A stretch of DNA of 64,000 nucleotides, taken from assembly GCA_934045905.1 (NCBI GenBank), contig OW203763.1, forward strand, positions 35,656,017 to 35,720,016, read 5' to 3'. This document shows positions 38,485 to 51,129 of the stretch, piece after piece. The notes beneath the pieces were generated by a model. That model had not been told where the DNA came from. It did not search any database and saw nothing but the letters and a program-made list of their open reading frames with translations. A program made the position numbers and the translations under genes. The first letter of the stretch is position 1. Each line of letters opens with the position of its first letter. This DNA comes from Leuctra nigra. Its lineage: Eukaryota; Arthropoda; Insecta; Plecoptera; Leuctridae.

Positions 38485-38775
38485 TAATAAAGTTTCAGAC
38501 ATCAAGAAGCCACTCAAAAAATGGCTTCTTGAAGCGAGTATTTTATAGTTTTATATAATCTGTATTTTTTGTCTGTTGTATGAATGCCTTATGTACGTAT
38601 TATGTATTGTTTATTGTGTACCTATATATTGTTATTATTTGAAGAGTTCGTTGTGTTTTTTTGTGTCTTTTAATAATATATGATTTCTGCCCCGCAGTCA
38701 AGCCATTTTACGTGGGGCTTCAGTTTATTTTTTAGATCCATGTAAAAACCAATAAAAAAAGATAAGTATCATGAA
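38485..38775 (+). mobile_element. Possible LINE 3' end
   Basis: A short frame SDIKKPLKKWLLE ends in a stop and resembles the C-terminal tail of LINE reverse transcriptases. It is followed by TTTTACGTGGGGCTTCAG and an A-rich end near 38750. Too short to classify. Confidence 0.35.
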
Positions 38776-40554
38776 AAAATCATGATTTCATTATTAATTT
38801 AAGAAATTAATATACTACCATATGGCTAGTCGAAATTATAAGTTAGTTATAATTATTATTAATAATATTGTACCAAAAATATAAAAAAAACAATACAATT
38901 TGTGACGAATAAAATAAGTTTATAAAATCATTCTACCTTCATATAATGTAGAAGAAGCTTCCATTTCAATACAAGCTATGAGTGGACTTCATTAAAAGTA
39001 TAACTTCATAGATGAAACGTAACTGTATTTACCTTTTAAAGTAACCTTACGGCAAAATAGAGTTGATGATACAATTGGGTCAAGTTGACATTGTGAACTT
39101 CAATCTGAATGCCGGTGCATTTATTCCAACATTATAAAATATAATCTTCATTCATGCACAAACGGAACAAGGAGGTATATTTACTAACTCCCTTTCGTCT
39201 ATTTGCTATTAGTTGAAATCTGTGACCTAGTGTACGTTTGCATTACCTTAATAAAATAATCTTCCTTCCAGTAACACTAAATACACGGTACACCATAGTT
39301 AGCTGATAGTATTTTAGCATTTTAAATTAAATTTATCAATTATGTAATCTATCAATGACACAACTTTATATTATTTTATCAAATTAGACATTGAATCACT
39401 GTTATTTCATTGACTCAAAAAAGAAACGTCAAAACTTGTGTAGCATCAAAATATAAAACCTGAAAAAGTGTTGTTACAAAATTGTTACATAGTGAGAGCG
39501 TTACATTAAAATATGTTTTTATTAATAAGAAAATATTGATATATCGACTCAATTTAGAAGATAGAAAATTCTTACAATCTTCTATGTTATCCACAGTGGC
39601 CTCCAGGAATTGCATTTTATTCGATATACTCTCTACACCCAGCTATATAGCTATAGCAGGTACCATGGGAATAGTAGCCGAGTTCGTGAAATTAACTTGA
39701 CTTTTGACCCGTACATCATGCGATATATTCGACTGGGCTTATTTCAAACATCGACTCCCTAGTTGATGGCGAGAAATTCGAATTCTAGTTTCCAGTTATG
39801 TATAACAATGTCAAAATTAGCTTATCAATGCGTTACGTTTACCAAAATTACCATTGAAATATCATATATACGGGTGATGGAATAAACTCTACAATAGCCA
39901 GTAAGGGAGTCATTAAAATGATGTAAATGTGGATGATGTAAAGATGGGAAGATGGAATTCAAACCTAAAGGGAAGCTGGGTTTGAAATGAAGGCATCGTC
40001 GGTGGATTATACTTAGAATTTAAGAGATTCGTTTAAAAACAGTATTGTATTTTATTTTATTTATGGAACTGTCAATATGGGATTTAGGTCAACTCAATAT
40101 ACCTACATATATGCAATAAACATATGGAAACCATATGATTAACGCCATTGTTCATTAGATTTCGTACCATATTGAAATTTTGTACAAATTTTTCTCACAC
40201 TTTAAATGGTAGTTAATGGTACCTACCTGTTTCAAGATATATGTCTTCACAAGAAATGTATTTTCCACGAGACTTTATTTCAAATTAAATCTATCTTGAT
40301 AATGGTTCTAATTGTTCAAATTGTTTTAACAGCGATGCAATGACAAACAGCCCATAGATCTACTGGTGTCTACAATATTAATCTTAATGGAGGATGTAAA
40401 ACTGCCTGAGCATCGTTTCGATTTCTCGATTTCTCCAACAAAAGTTAACTTTTGAAATTACCTTTATGAACTTCTTTTACATATATAAATATAATGATGG
40501 TGCTACACCAAAAATAATAACCAAAACATACCAATAGATACACATTTCTTTTAA
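38776..40554. other. Intronic AT-rich DNA
   Basis: No gene recognised. Confidence 0.5.
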
Positions 40555-40620
40555 CTAGGGAAACGCTCGTTGTAACTCGATGATGGCGAGAGTGCAAACT
40601 TGCAAAAGATTGCAAACTCT
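40555..40620 (-). mobile_element. Possible Helitron-like 3' terminus (diverged)
   Basis: The complement reads ATCGAGTTACAACGAGCG then TTTCCCTAG followed by T, similar to but clearly diverged from the copies at 26404 and 46107. Confidence 0.3.
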
Positions 40621-42784
40621 CGAAACGGAATTTCGCAACTAACAGAAAACATACACATCCATATTGAATTGAAATATGATCCACTCAATCAACATAAATG
40701 TACCTGTATTTTGATTGAAACTGAGAAGCCATCTATACACTCTGGTGCATAAAGCAAATCGGATTAATTGTAGTGGTATTAGGTCCATGAAGTAGACAGG
40801 GTTCCCATTTCGATACCATCACTTGTCTGGAAGCTATTTCAAAAAGTAAAATGTGTCATAAGTGCATCCGTTCTCTACTGATAGGGCTGAAAATGTGTAT
40901 AATCAGAGAAATTTGCAGTTTTTAATTGCCATGAAAAGTTTGAACTTGATCTGACTATTTTAATTTTTCATCAAATCAGGATAAATTTATTTAAATTTAA
41001 ACCAATCAACGGTTATTGGAAAAGCAAAAAAAGAAACAGAGAAACTGTCTAAAAGTGTCAAATGGAGTCAAATACTATCACAAAAAATCGACACTCTTCC
41101 TAAATTTTTAAATGTATAATTTTTGAAATAATCAGCAACCTTTAAGCCTCAAATAGAAATGTCAGATAGCTGTAAAAATTAGCTTTACCCTAGGAAATAA
41201 AATAAAAATAATTTTTTTTATGTTATTAGAAACAGAAATTTTTTAATAATGTTTTCAGTCAGAAGAATATTCGAAAGAATATTAAAAAATATGGTATAAT
41301 GACACGTTTTGAAGAGAAAATAATTTCTTTGTGACGAAACAAGGAGGTTAAAATTAGAATTCACGTTTAATTCCCAAATATAGATCCGTGTTATTCATGA
41401 GTATGTGAAAAGCAAATTATACTTACAATAAAAATGTAGCGATAAAATAAACAACTCCTGGATTACAAATATCTTTTATCAATATTTGAATAATTTAATC
41501 TATGTAATCTAGTTGTGACCTCAAAAGCTTTGATTAGTCGAACTGATCTCTCGACCTCTCATGGAAATTGTGACGTGATATCACATTCTAATGAGCAAAC
41601 ATCATTGAAATCCATTCCTATCTCAATTCATACAGCTGTTTAATAGATGAATATCACTCAGCTCATAGTTCAGTCTAATTCATGCATTTCTATGCAATTC
41701 ATCAATAAATTACCAGGAATTCTATAATACTACTGATTTACACTGTGGGACAAAATACATTGACACCAATCCGTAATAAAAAGTAAAAAAAAGTGTGAAA
41801 AAATGCGTGTATTTGAAATAATAAATCAATCAATCAATCAAGCAAGCGAATTCACATTTCTTTGAATTTCTTTCAAATGTCAATAATTCCACTATGCATT
41901 ATACACGCATTAAATAAAAACAAATGTCGGTAACATTCCATCCATGCCTAAATTACATTTTCTAAAAAACGACACAAGAAAATGCGTAATCCCATCTTTG
42001 ATAGAAATTGCTGCAACTTAGCATTCTCATAGACACCAGAATATTGCAAAAAACCTATCATCGTGAACTAGATTTTGAGATAAGCCCACATGGGCTGGGA
42101 AGACGACACATGTTTCTTCCCATGTTAGCTCCCATGTTAGCTCCCATGTTAGCTTACGGCACCCAAGAAAAATCGTGCAGTTTTTAGGCTAAAATGAACA
42201 TCCATTTTTTGTATCGATAGATTTGAACAAAAACTTATTTTCTCAGGAGAAAAATTGAAACAATATTAACGTGAGCTATTTTAAAAGTTAGACACCAAAA
42301 TCGAAATAATTTTACTATACCGCCTGTGTTAAAAATTTTCTCAAATTTTAAACATAAAATTGTAAACTCAAAATAAGTCGAGGTTGCAAGTTAGAGCCCA
42401 CTTTATGAATCTTTTATAGTTTCATATAGTTCAAATGTTAGAAAAATTAATAAATATTGAAAATTGCAATAAAACATATTTTCGGGGATGGGCATTCGCT
42501 CTTATCACTCTATATTAATCAAAGCCTAATCAGTCCATAGTGTTTTCTTTTGAATGCACTTCAGTCCCTTGTACATGTTATTTTAATTTGATTAAAATTA
42601 TGTTTGAAGTAATCTGCAGAATAATATTGACACAGTCATTGCCTACAATCAGGAAATAAGTTCTATTTCCCGTGATTTTTACGTGAGATTTTTAGAAAAA
42701 TCTTTTTTAGTTTCTGAAATCTATGAAACTGTAGATTTAAATTTTTATTAAAAATGAGAATCTGTACTGTAGAAAACTTATAGA
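40621..42784. other. Intronic AT-rich DNA
   Basis: No gene recognised. Minor short repeats: (CAAT)n near 41823 and three CCCATGTTAGCT units at 42120-42155. Confidence 0.5.
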
Positions 42785-42789
42785 TGATG

Positions 42790-44707
42790 ATGATGATGAA
42801 GAATAGGTAAGGAAGGGTGGTGGGAAGGAAGCAGTCATGGCTAATTAGTAGGGAACCTACCCAGCATTTAACTCGCGACTGAGGAAACCACAAACAACTC
42901 AGTCATAGGACGGCTTTGAGCAAAGTTCAATAGTGTAGCGGCAATGACTGAGCAAAATTTCAGTTCAAAAGCCAAATGCACAATTCAAGCGACACGACTA
43001 GGTGAACGAGATAGAATTCAGCAAATCCAAGTTTTTACGTTCGCGTCAATTGTGCAATCCGTTGCTTGAAACATTTTCAACTCCGTCAATCAAACATTAT
43101 TATCGGTTTGGTCTCAACTGCACTACCTTCATTGAAAATAGAAACTGAATTGACTTAAAAACTTACCGACTTCAATCTTGCTCCCCAATGACCTGTATTT
43201 CGCAAGGTGAGGTATTTCCAAATTCAATGGCTATCACAACGTCACTTGTTTTGATTATAACTAGAACAACACATAGTTTTCATGATTCTATCACATTTTC
43301 ACTTCATTTAGTATATTAAAAATAGAACATACACTTCTATGACGCTTTTAGTTAATACCTAGTTAATACACACTCGTTTTTAGTACAAATTCGCTTGAAA
43401 TGTCACTCGAAACATTTATGACAGTTTTGCTTATGTTTACATCGGCCATCTTGGACATCGGCCTGGTGGATGTCAGTCAGCTGAACATTCAGTAAGCGAC
43501 CGCCATGTAGGAGGCAGTGAAATCGGAACGCCGCGCGACAATGAGTGGATGAGACGATCGTCACACCCGCGGACACCCGCGATAAGTTGTCTTATGGAGA
43601 ATTTATCATTGACGATCGAACAAGAAAATACTCGTTCAGAAAACATCAGTTTTCTGAAATACTATTTTTCCATATAACATAAGACTTCAAGCGGCAAATT
43701 TGAAATTTCGAATAATATTATAAATTTTAACTACGAAAACTCAGAGTGAACGCGTTGATATTGATAAGATAACCCGAATTACAAGGAAACTCTTTTGGCA
43801 AGGACATCTGTTTTTGTTTGTTTGTTTGTTTTCCTGTTGATAACGGTATTCTCGTCACACCGTTTCCCCGATCGAGCTTAAATTTTGTACACATATTAGG
43901 ACCAACTCAGCGGCTTGCAGACTGAAAACGTTTTGAAATCCGTTGATTGTTTCAAGTCAAAAAAGTATCTTCTGGTTTGTTGATCCGATCAATTTTAAAT
44001 TTTGCAAGGTCATTAAGACTAACATGTTATTAAATTTTGGTTTCATCCAAATTCTTTCATTGGTTAAATTTAAAAAACATCTCACGATTGGTCGAAAATC
44101 AAAGGGTTCCGATAAGTTCAAATTTTGCATGTGATCAAGACCAACATTATTCCATAAATGACAAATTTTCATTTTCATATAAATTAGATGTATTGAAAAG
44201 TATAATTAAGTTCAAATTCTGCATGTGATCAAGACCAACATTGACACCCATAATTGACACATTTTCAACCTAATCGATCAAGTGTTAATAGGAAGCTGTC
44301 AAATTAGATGTATTGAAAAGTATAATTAATTTCAAATTTTGCATATGATCAAGACTATCATTATCCCATAATTGACATATTTTCAACCTTATCGGTCATG
44401 TATTGAAAAGTATATAAGTTCAAATTTTGCATGTGATCAAGACTAACATTATCCCATAAAATTACACATTTTCAACCGTCTTATCTATCAAGTATTAATA
44501 GGTATCTGTCAAATTAGATGTATTGCAATGTATATATACGGTGTCCACGGCATGGATCTGTTATTCAATTATTTCAGAGTGTATGGAATTTGGAAAGTTG
44601 CAACAAATTATAATTATTATCTATGAGTGATTGGATCGTGTTTGGTCGGAGATGTGTTTACGTATCGGTGCTCGCTCATCAACGCGTTTCCCTGAGAGCT
44701 TTCCTAG
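42790..44707 (+). mobile_element. Dispersed repeat copy B, ending in a Helitron-like terminus
   Basis: 42790-43950 is collinear with 20254-21397. It continues through a degenerate internal tandem repeat (44117-44520; ATTTTGCATGTGATCAAGAC) to GTGCTCGCTCATCAACGCG and TTTCCTAG at 44704-44707, followed by T. No protein is encoded. The true left boundary is unknown. Confidence 0.55.
44117..44520 (+). repeat. Degenerate tandem repeat, about 4 units of 80-120 bp
   Basis: TTCAAATTYTGCATGTGATC, CATAATTGACA and AATTAGATGTATTGAAAAGT recur in order. Confidence 0.7.
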
Positions 44708-45054
44708 TAAAATTGATTTGCACATTGTCGTTTCTGAGCGGTGCCCCAACGGCCAAGGGCCCCTGACATTTGCCGGCCCAGCCACCCGGTAGTTACCCAC
44801 TGGGAAGAGCCCCTAGCTTATGCGGATCCGGGGCACATAGCCCCGGGAAAATGTTGGTGAATTTTAACTCTGCTTTTTGGTACGTTTTGGAACAGAGAAA
44901 AAGCTACACATGGCTGTTTTTTTCCGATTTGAGCAAAAATTTTCAAATTGTTTAGAATCATGGCCATACGATAATTCAGAAATTACCAAAAATATCAAAG
45001 TGAGGGGTAAATCATTCGTTGTCCTCTGAAAAGGGCAAACAAAAATACACGTAT

Positions 45055-45180
45055 TTTTTCGATTATTTTCCTGGACTATGGGGAATTCCAGCCTCCTCGT
45101 GTGCCACCTACGTAATAAGACCAACAATGATAGTTTCAAACCAATTTCAATCAATTACATCGAAATTGATACTAGTATCA
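45055..45180 (+). repeat. Direct repeat flanking the 45.2-46.1 kb element (left copy)
   Basis: GGGGAATTCCAGCCTCCTC, CGTAATAAGACCAACAATGA and CAATCAATTACATCGAAATT recur at 46310-46432, so about 125 bp is duplicated 1.25 kb apart. Confidence 0.85.
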
Positions 45181-45202
45181 GCGTCACACAAGTAATCTAT
45201 GA

Positions 45203-46107
45203 TTGAGCGAGCGAAGCGAGCGTCTCCTTTTGGCTCTTTTAGCACGGACCTCTGTTTTTTTTGTTTTTTTTTTGTTTTGTTTTGTTTTGGCTGCTAATAG
45301 CCGATACACAGGTTGCACCGTTTCACCGATCGATCTGAAATTTTGCACACATGTAAAACCAACCTTCTCTGTTTGCAGACCCTAATTTTTTTGAAATCCA
45401 TTAATTAGTTTAAATTTAAATAAACATCTCCTGATAGGCTGAAAAATGAAAATGGACTTCGACAAATGTGATCGACCTTATATTTTGCATGGTCATTAAC
45501 ACCAACATTGTCTCTTATTTTACAACTTTTCAGCCCAATCCTCCCATTGGTTAAAATTTAAAAAAATATTTCATGTGCTGTTTGAAATTTAAACCAGAAC
45601 CGTTTGACCGATCAACTTAAAATTTTGCATGGTCATCGGGTCCAACATTATCTGTATTTTTGACAATTTTCAGACTAAACTGTGTTTAAATTCAAAAGTT
45701 ATTGACAGTTTACGGATATTTTGCGTGTTTGCTATCATACTTCTCGAATTTCATATTTCACGGCATCTTCGAATCTTCACTTCAAGGTTGTTAGAGCAAA
45801 AACTTTCAAACGTATATATTATGAAACTGATATGACCGTTTAAAATTTTTTTGAACGATATCCTGTGATTTTTGGAAATTAACAAGGAATCGTTCAATCA
45901 TAAAGGTTCAATCAATCAACTAAAAACTTTGCGTGGATATTGTGACCAATATTTTAGGAATTGTTGGAGATTTTCATACAAGTCTGTGACGAAATTCAAG
46001 AATTATTATTGGCTTTTAATGACATTTTCGATAAACATAATTTCGGTTCGAGGTGTTGCGCGTATCCGTGCTCGCTCATCAACGCGTTACTCAGAGCGTT
46101 TTCCTAG
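45203..46107 (+). mobile_element. Helitron-like element (about 0.9 kb, non-autonomous)
   Basis: Starts near GAGCGAGCGAAGCGAGCG and contains CTCTTTTAGCACGGACCTCT and CACCGATCGATCTGAAATTT. It ends CAACGC-loop-GCGTTTTCCTAG at 46107, followed by T. The inverted relative 26404-27112 has the same start and end blocks. Confidence 0.5.
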
Positions 46108-46309
46108 TATCTATAAACCTTGACTAGGTTCATGTTAGCTACTTTTCACCCAGATTCATGTTCCTCAACCAGCTTCTCTCTGATTTCTTGTTCTGTAAGC
46201 ATCTTTGACAGCAATAAACACACTTCCACTCTACCAGCATTTCGTATCAAGAGTAATTGTAATCAGTCAACATCACTCCAATCCCTGGACATAACACAAT
46301 ACATATAAT

Positions 46310-46432
46310 TTTTCGATTTTTTCCTTGAACGATGGGGAATTCCAGCCTCCTCAGTTGCCACCGACGTAATAAGACCAACAATGATAGTTTCAAACCGCAA
46401 TTTCAATCAATTACATCGAAATTCCCATCTAA
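46310..46432 (+). repeat. Direct repeat flanking the 45.2-46.1 kb element (right copy)
   Basis: Second copy of the 45055-45180 sequence with a few indels. Confidence 0.85.
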
Positions 46433-47257
46433 GTCGTCGGTAACTTTTGACTAATTATCTTGACACCAAGAACATTTTCAATCAGTCCTCGTTTCATTTC
46501 AAGTGTTCTCTATTCCACTTGGATGAAACTTAGACTCAAGTACTGACTTTGAGTCAAGAGCTGAAGGTAGTTTTGCCCGGGTTTCAAATGCAACGTCATG
46601 CAAATTGCGTTCTAATTGAATATAGTTTAATATTCGAATCGATTATCATGTCTACACCTTCCTTGGAACTTCGGTGGGGCACGAAGAGGAGATATGGAGA
46701 TGAGGTATCCAATTTATATCAAGGAGAGGGTTCACTAATTGGAACAGCAGGTGAAACAGAAATTGCCTTTTTATGTCGTTTCAAATTATATACAAATAAT
46801 ATACTTTATTGAAGAACATATTTTAATTGGTAATTATAATTTTCATAGCGCAGTTACAAGTACTTGACTTATACAATTCTGAAATGTTAAACGAGTTTAA
46901 GATTTCGATGGTAGGAACGCAATCGTATTCTGTAAATGTATTCGAGAACAATATATTTAACATTTGATTGGAGATTACAAATAAAAAGAACCTCGTTTTT
47001 ACTATGAATAAGTAATACCTATATGAACAAATACAGTTATTGTTCATTAATTCCACTCACAGAAAGTGATCTCTTTTCAATGTAAGTTGGCAGGACTTAA
47101 CTTGCTCATTTCATTTTTTAACAAATCTGCAAATGCTTTATACGTTGTACATACGTACTCAATAATTCCTCTTTAAAAATTGGTTTTCATCCCTCATTCT
47201 GTGATGAAGAGAGGGTATTACCCTGTAATATTATTGTTCATTCAATTGTTTTCAATA
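46433..47257. other. Intronic DNA, no gene recognised
   Basis: The 87-codon frame at 46549-46812 shows no known motif or splice context. Confidence 0.45.
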
Positions 47258-47500
47258 TAGAGGAAGGTTGCCCGGTTGGACAGGCAAGTGCCTAAAATGT
47301 TTTACCTTGGTCCATAAGTCACCCGTTGATCCAAGTTGGGACACTTACCCTAATTTGGACCAATATCAGCCATTTGATTTTCATATTTTGTTAAATACTC
47401 TGTACTTACAAAAATATTAAAACTTTACAACATACCTACTTAAATACCCTATCAATATTACAGATAATATTAAAGAAGTCAAATCTGTAACCTTCCTCTA
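47258..47500. mobile_element. Probable TA-flanked MITE (243 bp)
   Basis: Perfect 12-bp inverted ends TAGAGGAAGGTT and AACCTTCCTCTA, including the TA; no ORF. Confidence 0.6.
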
Positions 47501-47847
47501 CTTATTGATTAGTAAAAGTGTCGAACGATAATAATCATTTTTATTTTGGTTCCAAATCTAGCAATGAATAACAAGGTTCAGGAGGAATACGTTCATACCA
47601 TTCCATATATTTGAATGTGCTTCAAAGGACATGAAGAATGAAAGATGATTCTTCTGCCGATATTAACTTGATAATTGTATAATTGTTCACTAGAGAAATA
47701 GTATACTATTGTGGAACGTATAAATTAATGTTTCAGTTACGGACAAATGTACTTTAAACTATATTCAAGTCCATAAATTTTCAAAATTGAATTATAAGTA
47801 TTATACTTAAATATCAAGAATTTTCACAGTACCTAATTGTAAAACGA

Positions 47848-48405
47848 GAAGTCTCTTAAATTAAATAATAACAATAAGACAATGTAAAATCTATAAATTC
47901 AGGGCTGTAAAGTAGTGATATAAAAAAAAAAGTCAAAAACAAAATATTTTTCATTCAAAAATAATTTAAAAAAATAAAATAATATTTGTCGTATTGTATA
48001 AACAACCCATAAAAAACACTTCGTGTAAAAATAACAGCCAAGTCTCTTCAACTAAAAAAAAATAATATGAAATCTAAAAATTCTGCACTGAAAAGTAGTG
48101 ATATCAAAAAATGAGCCAAGTCAAAACTTTATTTGAAAATCAAAAAATACTTGGCGCATCGTGTATATAAATAGCTTGGAAGTATAGGCCAATTATAAAA
48201 TATACATCAAATATACATATACATAGTATACCTATAATGCCCTAAAAAAACGATGCGCCAAGTATTTTTTGATTTTCAAATAAAGTTTTGACTTGGCTCA
48301 TTTTTTGATATCACTACTTTTCAGTGCAGAATTTTTAGATTTCATATTATTTTTTTTAGTTGAAGAGACTTGGCTGTTATTTTTACACGAAGTGTTTTTT
48401 ATGGG
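47848..48405. mobile_element. Fold-back element: inverted arms plus a degenerate direct copy
   Basis: The arm at about 48006-48160 (CCAAGTCTCTTCAACT, GTAGTGATATCAAAAAATGA, CAAAAAATACTTGGCGCATC) is repeated inverted and nearly perfect at 48249-48405. The loop is about 90 bp. A third, diverged copy in direct orientation lies immediately left (47848-48003; AGTCTCTTAAATTAAATAAT, GTAGTGATATAAAA). Confidence 0.9.
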
Positions 48406-48489
48406 GATATCACTCCTTTTTTTAGTTTATTCTTACAACTTGTAACAATCGAATGAACAATTACTAGATCCTTAAAAAAAATCACCCTT

Positions 48490-50500
48490 TACAATTTAGC
48501 TTTTTCATGAAGAATAGCAAAGGTTTCATTCCAATCGGTCAACCAACTTCCGAGATATGGCAACACCTCGGTTTTCAAAATGGCTGACTGAACTTTCTGC
48601 ACTGCCACATAGAATTTATAACTATAAATGATGTGTATCAATTTTAACTTTCTGAATATGTATTTATTGTATAGGAGGGGATTATAATAATTAATAAATT
48701 TGAATGACATTATTTCCGGTCTCATAAATAGGAAAAGTCTTGTTTGACTGTTCCTATTCCATAGAGATGGCCTTCCGAATCGTTTGGCGCTAGTTTCATA
48801 CCGATATGTCAACCAGTTTTCGAGATATGACGTTACTTCCTGTTTCAAAATGGCTGCTGAAATCACTGACCCCTTGAATTATAATTTAAACATGATTACA
48901 TTTTATTATAATCTGTCTAAAATAGTATATGTATTGCATCAAAATGTAAATTTGTGAGATTTTTAAATATGTGACGTCATTTCCGGTTTCGGTATGGAAA
49001 ACTGCAAATATTATTGATGATAATACATGAAGTTGACTGTCTAAAGTGTTTAGCGCTGGTTTCGTTCAAATCTATTTAGCCGTTATTGAGATATGATGTC
49101 ACTTCCAGGTTCAAAATGGCGGCTTCCGGTTGGTTTTATAACAAGTCAAATGAGATATCAAAAGTACATTCGTTACATAAATATCAAAATAATCGAATCA
49201 ACCTTGTTGCCGAAATGCCAATCGATGAATTTCAAATTTCATTACGTCATTTCCGGTTTCGTTAACATAATTTGCTGTCTATTGCTACTGATAATCCATA
49301 TAGATGACCGTCTGAATCGATTGGCGCAAATTTCGTTCCGATCGGTCCAACCGTTGATGAGATATGACGTCACTTCCGGTTTCAAAATGGCGGCACAAAA
49401 AAAGTCATGGGGACGAGGGCAAATCAGACGCTAAAAGTGCACACGTGGTAAAAATGTGAGATCAATCGGTTCAGCCGTTTAGGCTGTGGCCTGTTTACCG
49501 GATTTTAGCTCCACCCTACTACTGAGATTATGAAAACCGCCCTAAAACACTGTTTTCACGGCCCTCTAGCTCGCAAAGGGCGTAACCTATTGTTCCCAAA
49601 TTTGGTATATGTTGCAGGGTGGGCCATAGCTCGAAATTAAGATATATCGCAACAATGTGAGATTTCCTAATTTTAAGATCCAGTAGGCCGAAAATGCCAC
49701 TTTGATGCTTACAGTAAAAGTGGGTTTGCTCCAGCCTTTTTAAATGAGAGTGTGCGCGCCGTACGACTTGGCTGGCGTGGAGCGACCGCTCCACTAGATA
49801 GTGTTGTCCAAATGTGAATGCATTAAAAACGAGAAATTAGTATCATTGACTCTGAAAGAAGACATAAGTTTCAGAATACATTGTCAATATCTAGTGGAGC
49901 GGTCGCTCCACGTTAGTCAAGTCGTACGGTGCGCACACTCTCACACAACATAACGTTAAAATGATTATCTTAGTATTCAAAGGCTGGAGAAACCCACTTT
50001 TACACCAGCATCAAGTGGCATTTTCGCCCCACTGGATCACATTAGGTATAGCGAAATATTTTAACTTGTAGCTATAGCCCACCCTACCATATATTCCAAA
50101 TTTGCCAACAATGAGTTACTGCCTAGAGGGCCGCAAAAATCGTGAAATCGCTTTCTTAAGACAATACTGATTCATCTTCAAAGAAATTCTGTCACTCAGC
50201 CACAGCCTATAAACGGCTGAGTCGATTTACCTGAAATATTTGCCACGTATCCAGGTTGTCTGCCTGATGATGATACCTTGCCACTATGTTTTTTGTGCCG
50301 CCATTGAAACATGAAGTGACGCCTTATCTCAAGAACGTCTGGACCGATCCAAATGAAAGTTTCGTCAATCGATTCAGACGGTCCTCTATATGCAATATCA
50401 ATAGAGCATTTAGAAACTAAGATTTCCTAATTATCGCAACCGGAAATGACGTCATAAATATACGAAATCTGCTTCTATAGAGAACAACATTCCGATTATT
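48490..50500. mobile_element. Large imperfect inverted repeat / fold-back element (about 2 kb)
   Basis: The arms meet at about 49800-49890. The left arm (49440-49797) and right arm (49889-50200) share, inverted, ACGGCCCTCTAGCTCGC/CTAGAGGGCCGC, the AAGTGGGTTT..CCAGCC block and GTGGAGCG..CGCTCCAC. Similarity extends outward through TGACGTCACTTCCGG and AATGGCGGCACAAAA to the complement at 50290-50460. The left arm is longer, with degenerate repeats of ATATGACGTCACTTCC. Confidence 0.85.
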
Positions 50501-50797
50501 TTTTATAAATGTTCCAAAGTCTAACTCTTGTCGTACATTAGTATGGAAGGGAATTGTACCTCTTTTCCAACTCTACCGTAATACCCATTCTGATATCCCA
50601 CAGTATACTAGCAAAAGGTGGATTTACTGTTCCTGACTGATCTCCCTAACCCTAGATGATCGATTAACAGAGATTCTCCCAAAATGATCCATATCTAATA
50701 TATTAAATAGGATATTTATTATATCAAATCAAATCATTGTATATCAAATACATCAAATTGTGATTTTTATCTTACATTTTAAGAACATATAAAAATC

Positions 50798-51068
50798 ATG
50801 GAAGTGACAAATTCAGTACTCGATGATATGGAAAATAAGATGTTGCTGTGGTATGGACACATGCGACGGATGGATCCCGAAAGGTGGCCTCAGAGAATGT
50901 GGGACTGGAGTCCAGTCGGGAGGAGAAAGCGATGGTCGTCCCGAGAGAGCATGGCAAGAAGAGGTAGTTGAGGCGATGAGGAAGAGAGAGCTGCTGGAGG
51001 ACCAATGGATGGATAGAGGCATGGCATTTGGGGTGCAGGACACAACAGTTGTTGTAAACACTCGCTAA
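50798..51068 (+). pseudogene. Frameshifted LINE reverse-transcriptase C-terminal remnant
   Basis: One frame reads LLWYGHMRRMDPERWPQRMW and continues to GRRKR. A +1 shift continues as GRPERAWQEEVVEAMRKREL. The order RLxWxGHxxRM...GRRxRGRP is the familiar tail of insect LINE polyproteins. It is a dead fragment with no catalytic part. Confidence 0.75.
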
Positions 51069-51129
51069 ACAATCATGATTTGATTGAAGAATATTTCGCT
51101 CATTTCTTCACACAATTATTTCTTTATAC

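Noticed and set aside
44725..44860. GC-rich block as an rRNA or gene fragment
   Set aside because: It is locally GC-rich (GGCCAAGGGCCCCTGAC) but matches no rRNA or protein feature I can recognise.
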